Source of the DNA: Marasmius tenuissimus
Taxonomy: Eukaryota > Basidiomycota > Agaricomycetes > Agaricales > Marasmiaceae
DNA length: 64,000 nt
NCBI GenBank assembly: GCA_029532415.1
Contig: JAQOTA010000050.1
Span: 3,844,001-3,908,000 of the forward strand
Direction: 5' to 3'
Part shown: positions 23,776 to 35,673 of the stretch, piece by piece
How positions within the stretch are numbered: position 1 is the first letter of the stretch
How the letters are laid out: each line of letters opens with the position of its first letter
The notes under the pieces: model-generated
What the model was told of the DNA's origin: nothing
Databases searched by the model: none
What the model saw: only the letters and a program-made list of their open reading frames with translations
Position numbers and translations under genes: made by a program

Positions 23776-25183
23776 ATGTTCCCATCATCTCCCCGACATG
23801 ACTTTCGACCACGTCAAGACGAGCAGCCGTCCAGTTCTGACAGCAGTTCACCGTCAACGTCTTTCAGCCAGACCTCCACGACCCTACAGATAAGCAGTAC
23901 GAGCTCCGATAGCGCAACTCAAAGTACCACATCCACCGAAAGCTCGACGTCCACGCCCTCCTCAACTTCCTCCTCTTCGTCGTCCTCAACAACCTCATCT
24001 CCATCACAATCTTCGCCAACTCCGACATCGTCAACTTCGGCCTCGTCCAGCCAAAGCACAGGAGAAAGTTCCTCCGTCTCCAGTAGTTCTTCCAGCGAGA
24101 CAGTGTCGTCCACTAGTACCTCTCTTTCATCATCCAGGTACGTCTCGATTGATTATCACCTTGACGAGAAGTTGACATGGATCTAAACCAGTATCACATC
24201 GACGCCTAAAATCACGAGTCCAACATCGGCACCGACGGAAGCGTCCGAGATCTTGGTAACGAATGCCTCCACGGATTCGCTGGTTTCGTCATCGCCTGAG
24301 ACACCGTTGTCTACTTTCGTCTCAACGAGCGGCTCCAGTCCGAGTGCTGCAACCTCCAGTGATGCGAGTCCAATTGGGGCGACTTCCAAAAGGTGAGACA
24401 TCCACTCGTGTACCGTTGTTTCCAGTGTGTTGATTTGTGTTTCAGTAACAGTAACTTCTGGTCCAATAAGAAAGCTGGTATGCACTGAGACACATTAACC
24501 GTTCCCGACCGCTACTCACACACACATCAGTCGCGGGAACTTTCACTGCATTAGCACTTCTCCTTTTCGGTGTTGGGATTGCTATCGTCATTCTCTTGAT
24601 CAGGAAACGGCGACGGGATAGGGCCAGGGCTTACGACAGAGATACTCTGTTTTCGGATAAATTCCCTCCAGAACCTGGTCTTGTCTCTCGTCCGGAGTCT
24701 ACGAGCGCCAGCGACTCCGAAGATCTTCATCGTAGGCAACCGATGGATGGAAACACAGCACCTGGTTACTACAACTACCAGAATCAAAACTCCGATCCTT
24801 TTGCAGACACTCATCAGGGACCCCGCTCCAACGGGAGTCTCACGGAACTCACTTACTCCTATGCGCGCGACGCGTACAACCAGTATCCGGCTTATGATCA
24901 CGAAGGATCTGCCAACGACCTAATGCCTAATGGTAGCAACCAACAACTGCCGCCACCTCCTCAGAGTTACTTCGACCCTCTCAACCCTTCGAGCACCAAT
25001 AATTCTTCTAACTCCCTTACAAATCCATTCCGTGACCCATCGCCAGGTATGACAACCACAGGCAGGCCTCATCTGGCGAAGTGGTCACAGACTCCTGATA
25101 GAGACTCCACGTCCTATCAGCCATCTGTTGACTCTTTCTACGGTGTTGAGCCAACTCGAGAGGGCGTTGGCTATGCACGTTGA
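23776..25183 (+). CDS. Ser/Thr-rich single-pass membrane protein (Mid2/WSC-sensor-like layout)
   Basis: Exons 23776-24137, 24192-24392, 24446-24477 and 24531-25183 give 415 residues. About 200 residues of almost pure Ser/Thr (probable O-mannosylation region) lead to one transmembrane helix (GTFTALALLLFGVGIAIVIL), a stop-transfer sequence RKRRRDRAR and a 170-residue cytosolic tail rich in Asn, Pro and Ser with NPFRDPSPG. The order resembles fungal cell-wall stress sensors, but no WSC or other ectodomain is visible and the ATG at 23776 gives no signal peptide. Either the helix itself serves as signal-anchor or a 5' exon is missing. The sensor role is inferred only from layout. Confidence 0.82.
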
Positions 25184-25397
25184 TCATTTCGCATTTCTTG
25201 TAGTTTGTGAATGTTTTCCTGGTATCGGGCTTCTTGTGTGTAAACGTGTATGTACGTACGACCTGCTAGCAGGAATAAGACACGTTAACTTATCACTAGA
25301 GATTGGACGCAAGCACATGATGATGACATACGTGCAACATGCAAGCCGCCCTAAGTGAGGTTCGGGAACCGGAACTAATCCGTTACCCGGTTACTCC

Positions 25398-26675
25398 ATG
25401 CTCTCCTTCCCCACACAACGACTGGCAGCGACCCGCGCTCTCTCTCGGTCCTGCCTCAGTACCTCTCGTATTTCATCACTGCAATGTTCAAGACATGGAC
25501 TGAGATGGATGTCTGTTGCACCTGAGTCGAGATACGAAGCATTCCTCGAAGCAGTTCCCGAATACCCTGGTATTACCTGCCTTTCGCTCAATCGGCCCAA
25601 AAGCAAGAATGCAATCTCAGTGAACTTGCTCAAGGCATGCACGACTGTTTCTCCTTTTGTGGATAATTGCTAACGTGTACACTTCGTTGTGCTCGCTCCC
25701 AGGAATTGACCGAGTGTCTTGATACAGTTCAGTTTGACAACACGTATGAATATTCATTGCTCATTCCTTCCGTTTCCTCGCTCAAAGACAACAACATTGA
25801 CAGCACACGCGTTCTTATCTTGAAATCAACGACCCCCGATGCTTTCTGTGCTGGTGCCGATCTCGTTGAACGACGCTCTATGTCCCAACTCCAGGTCAAC
25901 AAGTTCCTATCCGATTTACGTGCCGCACTCGGAAAGCTGGAGAACCTACCCGTGCCGACAATCGCTGCCATTGATGGTCCCGCACTCGGAGGTGGTCTTG
26001 AGATGAGTTTAGCTTGTGATCTGCGCGTCGCAGGTGAGCTCTTATCTCTTCTAGCAGATGTGCTGCGTCTCGAGTTGACTGACAGACCGAGCCATGTAGG
26101 GCGCAGCGTCACGAAGATAGGTCTCCCGGAGACTTCCCTCGGTATCATACCCGGAGCCGGAGGTACTCAGCGCGCTGCCAGAATACTTGGCATATCCAAA
26201 GCAAAGGATCTCATTTACACCGCGAGGATGTTATCGAGCTCAGAAGCATTAGAATGCGGTAAGGCTGTTATCTTCAAATACTAGACACATCGGGCTAACT
26301 ATATATTTACAGGACTGGTTGACTACGTCTCGGACACCACCGCATACGAACGTTCGTTGGAAGTGGCGGAGAAGATTTCACGGAATGGTATGTCCCTCTA
26401 ATTTGCCACAATCACTGTTGGCTGGACACTAACCCAAAAATTTCAGCACCACTGGCCCTTCGCGCTGCAAAGCAAGCTATCTCGCGATCCGAAGATCTTG
26501 CTTTAGAGGCTGGTTCGTTTGGCTTTCCAAGTTCTATTCGCTTTGATGTTCTAATGTCCCCCTAGGCTTGGATTTGGAAAGAACAGCCTATGAGACCTTG
26601 ATTCCCACCAAAGATCGGTTGGAGGCTCTCAATGCCTTCAAAGAGAAACGTCGTCCACAATTCAAGGGAGAGTAA
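25398..26675 (+). CDS. Mitochondrial enoyl-CoA hydratase (AUH/methylglutaconyl-CoA hydratase type)
   Basis: Seven exons (25398-25634, 25703-25743, 25804-26033, 26100-26258, 26313-26387, 26447-26512, 26566-26675) give 305 residues. The first 40 residues are arginine- and serine-rich without acidic residues, a typical mitochondrial presequence. Crotonase motifs are complete: [43 protein letters not shown] (oxyanion hole) and [16 protein letters not shown] with the catalytic glutamates. The closest type appears to be the AUH group of leucine degradation. The first intron begins with GC rather than GT (25635-25702); a GT donor nine bases further would insert four residues in a helix. Confidence 0.9.
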
Positions 26676-26751
26676 ATTACTACTTGAGATACATAAGGGT
26701 ATACATCTATATGGATGAGTACACAGGAACCTCCGCAACGATGAAGCAGTG

Positions 26752-29700
26752 TCAAAACGGCCGTGTAGCCGCGATTGAGAACCCTGAAGTCAATCCGCTG
26801 GGCAAAGTAGGCATCCCCAAGGTTATACTGTCGCCAAACTTGAAGCCCTCCGGCTTCAGCCCCTCCAAATCCTTCATCATAACGCTCAATCGCCCAAATC
26901 GGCCTCCGGCTCCCTTCGTCTCGGTTGTGTTCCCTTCTCCAGGTTCGCCGTCGTCAAAGCCTTTCTCGAATTGGCCCCAATCGCTCCGTAGAGCGAGGTA
27001 CGGTTTTAGCAACGTCGGGTCGATCCTACCTAGATAGCCCTCGGTGATGTATGATTTGAGGATCTCCGGACGAACCAGGAAAACGTTGCCAAGCTGACGA
27101 ATGAACTCGAAGCGTTCAGTTAACGGTGGAATGCCGAAGCTACTAATGGTATCCTGGTACATCTTGATATCCCTACGAAGACTGTTAGCTCATCTCGAGT
27201 AATTTACGAGATTACATGCTTACTTCGCGAGCATGAGACCTCCTGTGGCGCTGACAGGGAACTTTCTGAGATGTTCGAGGAGAAGGCTGAGAGCGCTCGC
27301 TTAGTGCTGCGAGGGGTGAACACATACGGACGTCCTCACCTGTGGAAGGTCACTCCGACCTCCGTTAGGAATACCTCCAAGTTTTTCCCGCTCAAATTAG
27401 CTTTCGCTGCATCTCGCACCTTCTCCAGCATGTCGCAACACGCTTCGCAAGGCTCGGTATTGACTCTGGCGAACGATAGATCATCATTCTTGGGTTTGAA
27501 ATCGTTGCGCTTCTGTTTCGTTAACTGCGTGGTCAACCATGTGGTGACCACTGAGGACAAGTCAATATATGAATATGGCGGGGAATTATCATGACTTACT
27601 ATCTATAAGTCGATGCATCAAATGATTGGCACTACCCTCTATACGACTGACAGTCTGATTGTTGAATGTTGCCATCTCACGTCGAACAGTGACCGATGAA
27701 CTGGCAAGAGGTAGTAATGTGGTGTTCACATACTGTTGCCAGAGGTGGCAGACAAGATCCACGAGTTTGAGCGTGGAAAGACCATGCAAACTGGGTTCTG
27801 CTTTCGTATCAGCAGCATCTAAGCGCAATGATTCCCTAAAGCGACGTTCATATCAGTGTCACAGGTCGTGTCTGAATATGTCTTACGTCTCGAGCGCCTC
27901 GTCCACATAGGCAGTTCCAATTGCTTCTGATAGCACACGCAGGAGGGAAAAGGTATTCTTGGCACTGGACTGAGATCAGAACAAGTGAGAACACAGAAAG
28001 GAGAGACCTTACACATCGCTGGCGGAGCTGAGCTCGACACATCTCCCGATCGCTTCGGCGTGCCATCTGAGCATCTTTTCAGCGACCTCCACGTCGAGCT
28101 GTCCATCTTCTTCCCGTATGGGCTCTTCGGTAGATTGCTCAACATTTTTTTCATTGTTGAAACCTCCCAGCCTCAAGAGAGCTGTAGCGGCCTGTGCAGA
28201 GGTGGTTTGGACGCCTCCGGTCGAAGTAGTTGAGGCGGCAGCACTCAGCTGGTTCACAACTCGGTCGAAAACGGATGCCTTCCCTTTTTGAGACTTGGCC
28301 TGGAGACCTTGTCAGTGCTTGATCAGTATGTGAGGGAGGAAACGTACATGGTAACGTGTAAAGTTCATCAGCAAGGTGGTGTAGAGCGTTCCCAGACTGC
28401 GGCTCTCTCTCTCGAGATAGCGTTGACCTTCGGTATATGGAACAAACAATTCCTCCATTGCGGCTTCGAGCATCGCGGCCATCGTGGTAGAGGTTGCACC
28501 GCCCGTGGCTGGACCACCGGTCGATCCTCCATAAGGTGCGCGAACAGAAAGTTCATGGGCTTTGAGATCCTCCACCAGGGATGTTGCTTGACCATGAACC
28601 AATTGGAGAACGCGAAGATACGCGAGATCGGATATAGTCGAGGCTTTGTGAAGCAGATTTTCCATGTGTTGTTGTATCTACGAACATGGTTACGCTGACG
28701 AGCTGCCAAGTGAGATGATGTCCTACCGATTGTGCAAATACGCGCTGAAGAAAAACTTGCATGACCATCGGAGGATTGGGAAACACTGCCTTGACAATTT
28801 GCGCCTCAGTATCCACGGTCGCACGAATTTCAACAAACAGCTCCGCCAGTCCTTTTTCTGTCTTTGGAGGACTTGCATCAGGATCCGGAATCTTTGCCCA
28901 TCTGTGATCAAAGTGAGTACGCGGTCTGCGAATACAGGAGAGCAACCAACAGGAGTCTGTCCTCGTCTTGGTTCACCTCGCGAACGTTATTGATGAAGAA
29001 GTCGTGTTGGTTCACATAAACTTGAATGCAAGAGTTGCCGCCGTTGAATTCCAATAAGGTTTGCGCGCAATGCTACTTGCCAGTAAGTCACTGCGCAGTG
29101 AGCGAAAGCGACACTCACATGCATCATTTTTGGATCTCCTCTTCGGTAACACCGATCGAACAAATTGAGCATCTCCTTCTCAAACTTTTCGCAGTATTTC
29201 TCTATGTTTTCTCGGGTCTAAAATCATCATGAGACAGGAAGATACGACCTTTGGGTGTGTTTCTCACCTTTTCTGCCGATGGAAGGTCGACTTCTTTCGC
29301 TACGGTGCTCAGCCGTCGTAAAAGGATGGCAACCTGACGTCTGCCCTGGCGACCCTCCTTTCTCAAGACATCAAGGCGCGTTGTATCTCCCCGACTGAAC
29401 TGATTGTAGAAGTCGATGATGTCGTATGCTGCTTGCGCTCGTTGACGCTCTATATGAACGCTCTCAAGCTGTTCGCCTGGTACTCAGAATCAGACCTCGA
29501 CATTGGCAAGATCAATGTAAGAAAGAGACCTATTCTGATAGCCGTGCCCCCAACCTCGTTCATTCGAGCTTCCATCCCAGAGAAAGAACTCCCTACAGCC
29601 TGGTTATGATAATTGAGTTACCATCGTTTGGGACATTGCACGCGACAATGGGGTGATAGCACACACCTCAAATCCACGATTCAGTTCATCCATCTTCTTC

Positions 29701-30063
29701 GAGTACTCTCTTTCTGAGACTCTTACACTCTTCTCCATTTGTTCCGTCTTCGTCTGTACTTCCTTCCGTACCGCAATCAGCTTGTCGACAGCTGCTTCGA
29801 AAGTCCGTATGAAGGGCTGTGGGTCGAACGCTGCATTTAAAGTTGAGTGGTGAGGCTATGAGGGTAAATTAGTAGAACGAGCATACGGCCAGCGTCCGCT
29901 TTAGATTGTGCAATGAGCTTTTCAGAGACTCCTCCAACGAATTCGGTGACATCGAATTTGCCCTGAAATCAAGACATTTGTCATTATAGTCATTGAGAAG
30001 AGTAGAGTCGAAACCTGCTTTGAACGTAGAGAGTTGAAGCTGCTGCTCTACGGCAGGATCCAT
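26752..30063 (-). CDS. SEC10: Exocyst complex subunit SEC10
   Basis: Fifteen exons (30019-30063, 29887-29962, 29667-29830, 29530-29599, 29268-29476, 29119-29217, 28951-29072, 28727-28901, 28348-28677, 28013-28299, 27887-27964, 27600-27835, 27340-27550, 27224-27286, 26752-27172) give 861 residues. Characteristic blocks are GKFDVTEFVGG, FYNQFSRGDTTRLDVLRKEG, LFDRCYRRGDPKMMHHCAQ, WAKIPDPDASPP, MYQDTISSFGIP and NVFLVRPEILKSYITEGYLG. SEC10 links SEC15 to the rest of the exocyst. The first intron seems to use a GC donor (30018), the only solution that keeps FKGKF in frame. A basic/proline insert lies around residue 500. Confidence 0.92.
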
Positions 30064-30254
30064 AATATTAGAAGAAGAGAGCAACAGTGGAGAGTTGATC
30101 CAAGTTTGAGAGAGTAGTGAAGGAGATACTCGATGAATCAGAGTCGCGACCCTCATGATCACCGATCGCGCAGCAAGATAAGATAAGATTGTCATGCGGT
30201 GTTGCTACAGCTAAGTATTACAGGCAAGGCTATTACAGCTCCGAAGATCTCGAG

Positions 30255-33200
30255 TTAAAGTCCATTCCATGCGAGGTTATGTTCCAATATAATTTCTCCT
30301 CGTAGAGCGATATCCGAAGACGACTTCCCAATGAACACGCCGAATCTCCCTTTCTCCGCTACCCAAGATCCTTGTCTGGTGTCAAAGAAACCGAGTGCAT
30401 CCCTGTCCAACTTGACCTCCACAGATTTATGTTCCCCAGCCTTCAGCGAAACTTTGGCAAAACCTTTCAACTCCTGGTGGGCTCTGGGTAGTGAAGCCTC
30501 CAGGTCCGATATATAGACCTGTGCAACCTCTCGACCGTCGACCTCTCCCGAATTCTGAAGCTTGAATCGGACAGTGAAGTTGCCATCCGCGTCGACCTTC
30601 GAGGTCTCCAGGTCTTGGTACGAGAATTGGGTATACGACAAGCCGAAACCGAAGGGGAAAAGGGGCGCGATAGATCTCGACTGGAAGCCTCGGTATCCGA
30701 CGAAAATGCCCTTTAGACGGCGTGAGTGCTCCGTTGTACTACAAAAGATATGAACTGAGGGTTACCTCATTGTACAGGATTTTCCCCGGCTCTTGGCCAT
30801 GGGGGCCATAAGATGGATAGGAGGGACAATCTTCCCATTGTTTCCTGGCAGCAAAGAAGAGTTCAAAAGTTATCAGCAAAAGCATTCAAGGCGTTCGATT
30901 CGAGGACATACGGGAATGTTAGGGCCAGTTTGGCCGAGGGATTAACGCGGCCAAAGAGCACATCGGCGAGCCCATTTCCTAGTTCATTCCCCCCATAGAA
31001 AGCCTGAAGACATAAGTTAGAAGGTCGCACCTCTGCTGGGGAATCGCATCATACTTGAAGTAGGGTGCTTGTTTCGTTGACCCATGGCATTGCGACTGGC
31101 GAGCCAGACTGACTCACAACAACGGTACGAGGATTGGCGTTCAAGACTTCGGATACCAGTCGATTGGTCAGGCCAGGTAACCTTGTGATAGTAGTAAGTC
31201 TCGGCGAGAGAGAAGGAAACGGAAAGACGTCTTCTTACTCCATGTCTGGCCGGTCAAAACCTTCGCTTTCCCAACTATGGACAAAGAATGGACTGAGTAC
31301 CGCCCGCTGAAACCAACAAGTAAACAAAAGCTCACTCATAGTTAAGTCCCACGACCACAATTGCGACTGAAGGAGAGCTGTTCATCACACGAAAGGTGGT
31401 TGGACTATCTCCACTCACCATCAGAATCCTTGCTAAATCGACCGCTTCTCGGATTCCCTGATCTGGATCGATTACTTTAATACCACCAAGTCTCACCCCA
31501 CCCCACGTCGGTATGATTGCTGTCTTCTTCACAAATTCTTCATTGCTGACTCTGACCTCAAGTCGATACTCTTGCCCTTTATTTAAGTCCTTGAGAACAC
31601 ATTTCACTTCGGCGGAGCCAAATCCAAGGAAATGCTCGCCAGGAGGGGGATTGCTGAGGTCGAGGATAAGATTTTCCTCGAGGAAGACTGCACCATGGCC
31701 GGAGATGTTGATGCCAAGTTCCCAATCGCCGTCTTCGTCGGGTTTGAACGTAGTCGTGTACTGTCATGTAGAGTCAGCTTCGATAGATGATAGGCAGGTA
31801 CAGAAATCAAACACACCCTGAACCAACTTTTGTAGTTCACTTTTGTATCCTGTAAATAGCTTCAACCTGAGGGACAGGATCATACACGAAGTCCAGAAAG
31901 CAAAACGCACGACGCCATCTATAAGCACACAGTTTGTGCTCTTTGTGTGGCAGCTCCATACACTCTCCTCCAGTTTCGCGCTCAAATCAGCTTTGGGTGC
32001 CGCGAAGCCCTTTACAGGCTCCCTGTTCCAAAACTCGAGCGTCCCACCAGATTTACCCTCGGCAGTGAATACCAAGGGTTCCAGCAAAGGCAGGAATCTG
32101 TGAGATGTGGCTCCGATCGTGTATCTAATTTCCGCACCAGCTTCCTTCGCCGCATCCTCAATACCTTGGAGGGGTGAAACCTTCCACGACTCCAAGAGTC
32201 TCGCAGAGCCGCCACCCGAAGTCATAGCCATCTTGGCATTCGGTCCAATGACTGCGATCTTCTTGTCAGTCGATTTGAGAGGAAGTAGGCCTGCCTCATT
32301 CTTAAGTAGAACGATAGAGTCTGCGGCACAAGTACGAAGGAGCTGGCGAAGTTCGGGTGTATCGACACCCTCTTCTGGTGCATCAAATGGGATTTTCGAT
32401 TCGAACGCCCGCTTCAAGAGCTCCAGAATCTATCAATGCGCAGAGTCAATACAGAAGGAGATAGTCGTCCTTGATCTGTATCCGTACCTTGCGTACCCGT
32501 GCATCGATATCGCTCGGAAACAGTTTCTGAGCAATGAGTTGTCTACCCACAGCGTCGCCGCGCATAACAGTGGGGCCGCTGAGAAGAGGGGAAGCGTGTC
32601 AGCGAGAACTTCACCTAAATAAACTGGCTTGACATACGGCATTTCGAGATCCAGTCCGGCTTTTATACTCTCCGCCGTACTGTACACACCAATCCAGTCA
32701 CTCATGGTCATTCCTGTGTACTTGTTCTTGACAACAATTCGTTTCATGTTATATAAGCATGAGCTCGGACCTTTGAAACCCCATTCCTGAACGAAGATGG
32801 TTAGTGATAGAATGCGAAAAAGAGGATTCCCTTCCACCTTCCGCAAGATATCCTCCAGGATCCACTTGTCTTCTGAAACGTGGACACCGTTGATCCGGTT
32901 GTATCTGCCACAGTTGAGAACAATGTCCTCCGAATAGCTCACTGCTCACTCACGCAGTCATCAGTGCCCAGGGATTCGACTTTTTGATAGCGATCTGGAA
33001 TGGTTTTAGGTATATCTCCCTCAGTGCGCGTTCGCTCACGTCGCCTAGACAAGTCAGTCACAACTTGGATTTGTCGAAAGCTTGACCCATACGCACTACT
33101 GATAGAGAATCTCTCGAATTCTTGGTCATTGGCAACATAGTGTTTGATAGTTGCACTGACGCCCTTCGATTGCAGGCCATTAATATAAGCAGCGGCGATG

Positions 33201-33733
33201 AGACCATTCAAAACTGGATCTTCGGAGAACGACTCAAAAGATCTGCCTCCCAGAGGTGATCGTTGGGTGTTCACGGTCGGGCCAAGGAGAATGTGACAAC
33301 CTACAGAAGTCAGCTCGAACTTGTGGAAGTAGTCCCGAGAGGCCGACCTTTAGCGATACACTCGTCGGCCAGTGCTTCTCCAACTTTCTGCGCAAGATCG
33401 ACATCGAACGTTGAACCTAATCCCGTCGACGAAGGAAAGCAACTCGAAGGAACGCCATTGAAAACTAGCGTGGGTACGTGGGTATTAGCGATAATGAAGT
33501 ATTGCCTTGAAAAGCATACATTTCGTGCCCCGGACACCATTGGGTCCGTCACTCATTCGCATAGAGGGTATCCCTGCCTCTGGCACGGGCTGAGTATGCC
33601 ACCATCCCTGATCAGTATAGATAAGTGGGTTGAAATGAGAGGCGAATGAGGTCGAACTGACAAGACCTGCGAGAAGTCGGATTTTGTCTGGCATAGCCAA
33701 TTGAGCAAGTTTTTCTTCGACGTCGAAGGTCAT
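30255..33733 (-). CDS. GH3 beta-glucosidase with PA14-like insert, no signal peptide
   Basis: Seventeen exons (33662-33733, 33520-33607, 33348-33464, 33097-33300, 32954-33044, 32838-32904, 32771-32786, 32638-32713, 32488-32578, 31914-32429, 31817-31849, 31336-31760, 31239-31274, 31055-31181, 30912-31003, 30766-30844, 30255-30710) give 861 residues. The nucleophile is D224 in TMSDW. Other family marks are [37 protein letters not shown] and the C-terminal fibronectin-like [14 protein letters not shown]. Residues 385-550 form a PA14-like insert with [16 protein letters not shown]. With no signal peptide it is probably a cytosolic enzyme cleaving cellobiose or other beta-glucosides. One exon is 16 bases. 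Confidence 0.92.
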
Positions 33734-34030
33734 GTTGGAGAAGATCAAAATTCTGGAGTCTGGTCTCTCAATCCCCCACGTTATATATGTATGGGTCGTA
33801 AGAAGCTTGGGGAGCCGGAATTACGGGTGTTCCAATGGTTGTGGGGAATGATGTGGAGGGAATTTGAAGGGGCCCCGAGGACAGTTAATCCGATTTATTC
33901 CCGTCAAATTCACCAGACCCCAGTCCCACTCCCCGGATGACTGGGGCAATCAACCTCCATCTATCCGATATCGTCTATAAGTCGATTTTGCGCGAGAGTA
34001 ATGTACATGGCAAAAGCGTTGGTTGTTCTT

Positions 34031-35147
34031 CTAATCTTCTGCGTCTTTGAAGTTCCCTGAAGCAAGAAGTACGTCCTTCACGTATTGTTGTCCATCCATT
34101 CCGTCCATATTCGTCGAGTGACTGACCCACGCCCACTCATCACCCTCTCTGATAGTATTCTTGGCTTGCTCCTTCACCAAGAAGAGCGATTCGGTTCCCA
34201 AAGGAACTCTAAGCGGTAGGTCTTTGGCAGGACCGTCCTTCCCTGTTGAGGCATCCGCCAACGTGATCACCGCCTGGGCCATTTTGTTCACGTCGCCGAG
34301 ATATGGAATTTGATCGTGCATCGCGCGGAACATGGCACACGCGTTCGATGGGTCGGTATAAGCAGGGTGCTGAGGGGCGAACTGGGCGTTTCCTGCTCGC
34401 CATTCCGACTGGAAGCCTCCAGGCTCTATGATGCAACCTTTAATATTCCAAGACGGGGACATTTCTTGCAAGAAAGATTGAGTAAAGCCTTCGAGGGCTT
34501 ATACAATAGATTCAAGTCAGTCAAGGGCTCAGGCCGGCTTTGCAGACGATACGACATACCAAACTTGCTCGCGGAGTAATAGGAAAGCGTCGGATTAGCG
34601 CGATATCCTCCCACAGAACTGACATTGAATATTCGCCCTCCGGTACCAGGTGGATTCACTTCACGGAAAACCCTAGCAGCCTTGAGCACGATGAGCAATA
34701 TCGAACGTGGTAAGCAATTGAAATATTGACCTCTTTCGAAACATTGACGGGTCCCCAGAACTGCACATCAAAATTGCGCCTGGCTTCCTCCTCTGAGATT
34801 CCTTCAATCTCTCCGAATAATCCGTATCCAGCATTGTTCACAACGATGTCTACGCGCCCAAATGTCTTGACAGCCTCATCAAAAGCTCTCTTGATATGTT
34901 CTGCCTTCGTGAGGTCGACCTTTTGCAGTAAGAGTTGGTCTTTCGAATAGGTAGTAGCCAGGGACGCATGGGATGATGGATCTCGCGAGGTCGCAACCAC
35001 TCGTTCTCCGGACTTGAGGACAAGCTCCAGCAAGCTCTTTCCAAGGCCTGTCGATGTTCCTATAGTTTGAATGGAGGAGGTCAGACTTTTCGAAGTCGGA
35101 CGAAAGCTTGCGACGCAAATACCAGTGATGAACCAAACGCGAGACAT
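34031..35147 (-). CDS. Short-chain dehydrogenase/reductase
   Basis: Exons 35123-35147, 34731-35059, 34560-34680 and 34031-34497 give 313 residues. The NAD(P)-binding site TGTSTGLGKS is at the N-terminus, followed by VVATSRDP, NNAGYG, the catalytic S140 (NVSSVGGY) and the YSASK pair Y153/K157. The C-terminal third has the substrate-loop EPGGFQSEW. This pattern is that of the classical SDR subfamily common in fungi; the substrate cannot be read from the sequence. The short first exon codes only MSRVWFIT before the dinucleotide site, and its 63-base intron is needed to restore the glycine motif. Confidence 0.9.
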
Positions 35148-35673
35148 GTCTTTCTGAGAAAGTTAATATGTGTGATATTTGTATATATACGCCCTCTCTC
35201 CCAGTGTTGTCCCGCAGCGAAACGACGATTACCGATGGGATAGTTTTGTATGGCCGTTCATACTTTCGAGCATTTCAAGTAGAACGGCCGGCGGCCGTAC
35301 GTGTGGGTCATCCAGAGCTGTGGATTGCTTTGAGTTACCCATTGACATTGTTGGTGGATGTCGACTGTGGTGAATTGAGGTGAAGGAAGTGCAAGTGACT
35401 GAGGATAATCATAGTCGAAGAGCCAGGCCGCCAGACTGGACTCTTCCTCGGCTCCGTACGGGCCGACACTCCGTGAGTCCGTACACATCAACAATGCTGA
35501 CTCCAGACGCGTCGTCAACTTGAAGTTGGAATTCGCTCAAGAGACTGTTCAACATTTAACTTCCTTCCATAATTGAATCCATTGTATACATATTCCAGGC
35601 ATTTTCCTTATTCAAAGATATACAACAACGATACGGTTAATCCGGCAACTATTCGAGAGCAAGCAAAACACTA
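35148..35673. other. Intergenic region, no gene supported
   Basis: This lies between the SDR start and the 3' end of the AAA ATPase gene. Short open frames overlap on both strands and none has motifs. The central part (35270-35470) is GC-rich with CCGTACG words. Confidence 0.4.

Noticed and set aside
23850..24130. Ser/Thr tract read as a microsatellite or tandem repeat
   Set aside because: Codon usage varies and the tract is in frame with a membrane protein, so it is coding low complexity, not a DNA repeat.
25635..25643. A normal GT donor nine bases downstream of the GC donor in the enoyl-CoA hydratase gene
   Set aside because: It keeps frame but would insert four residues (ACTT) into a conserved helix, so the GC-AG intron was preferred.
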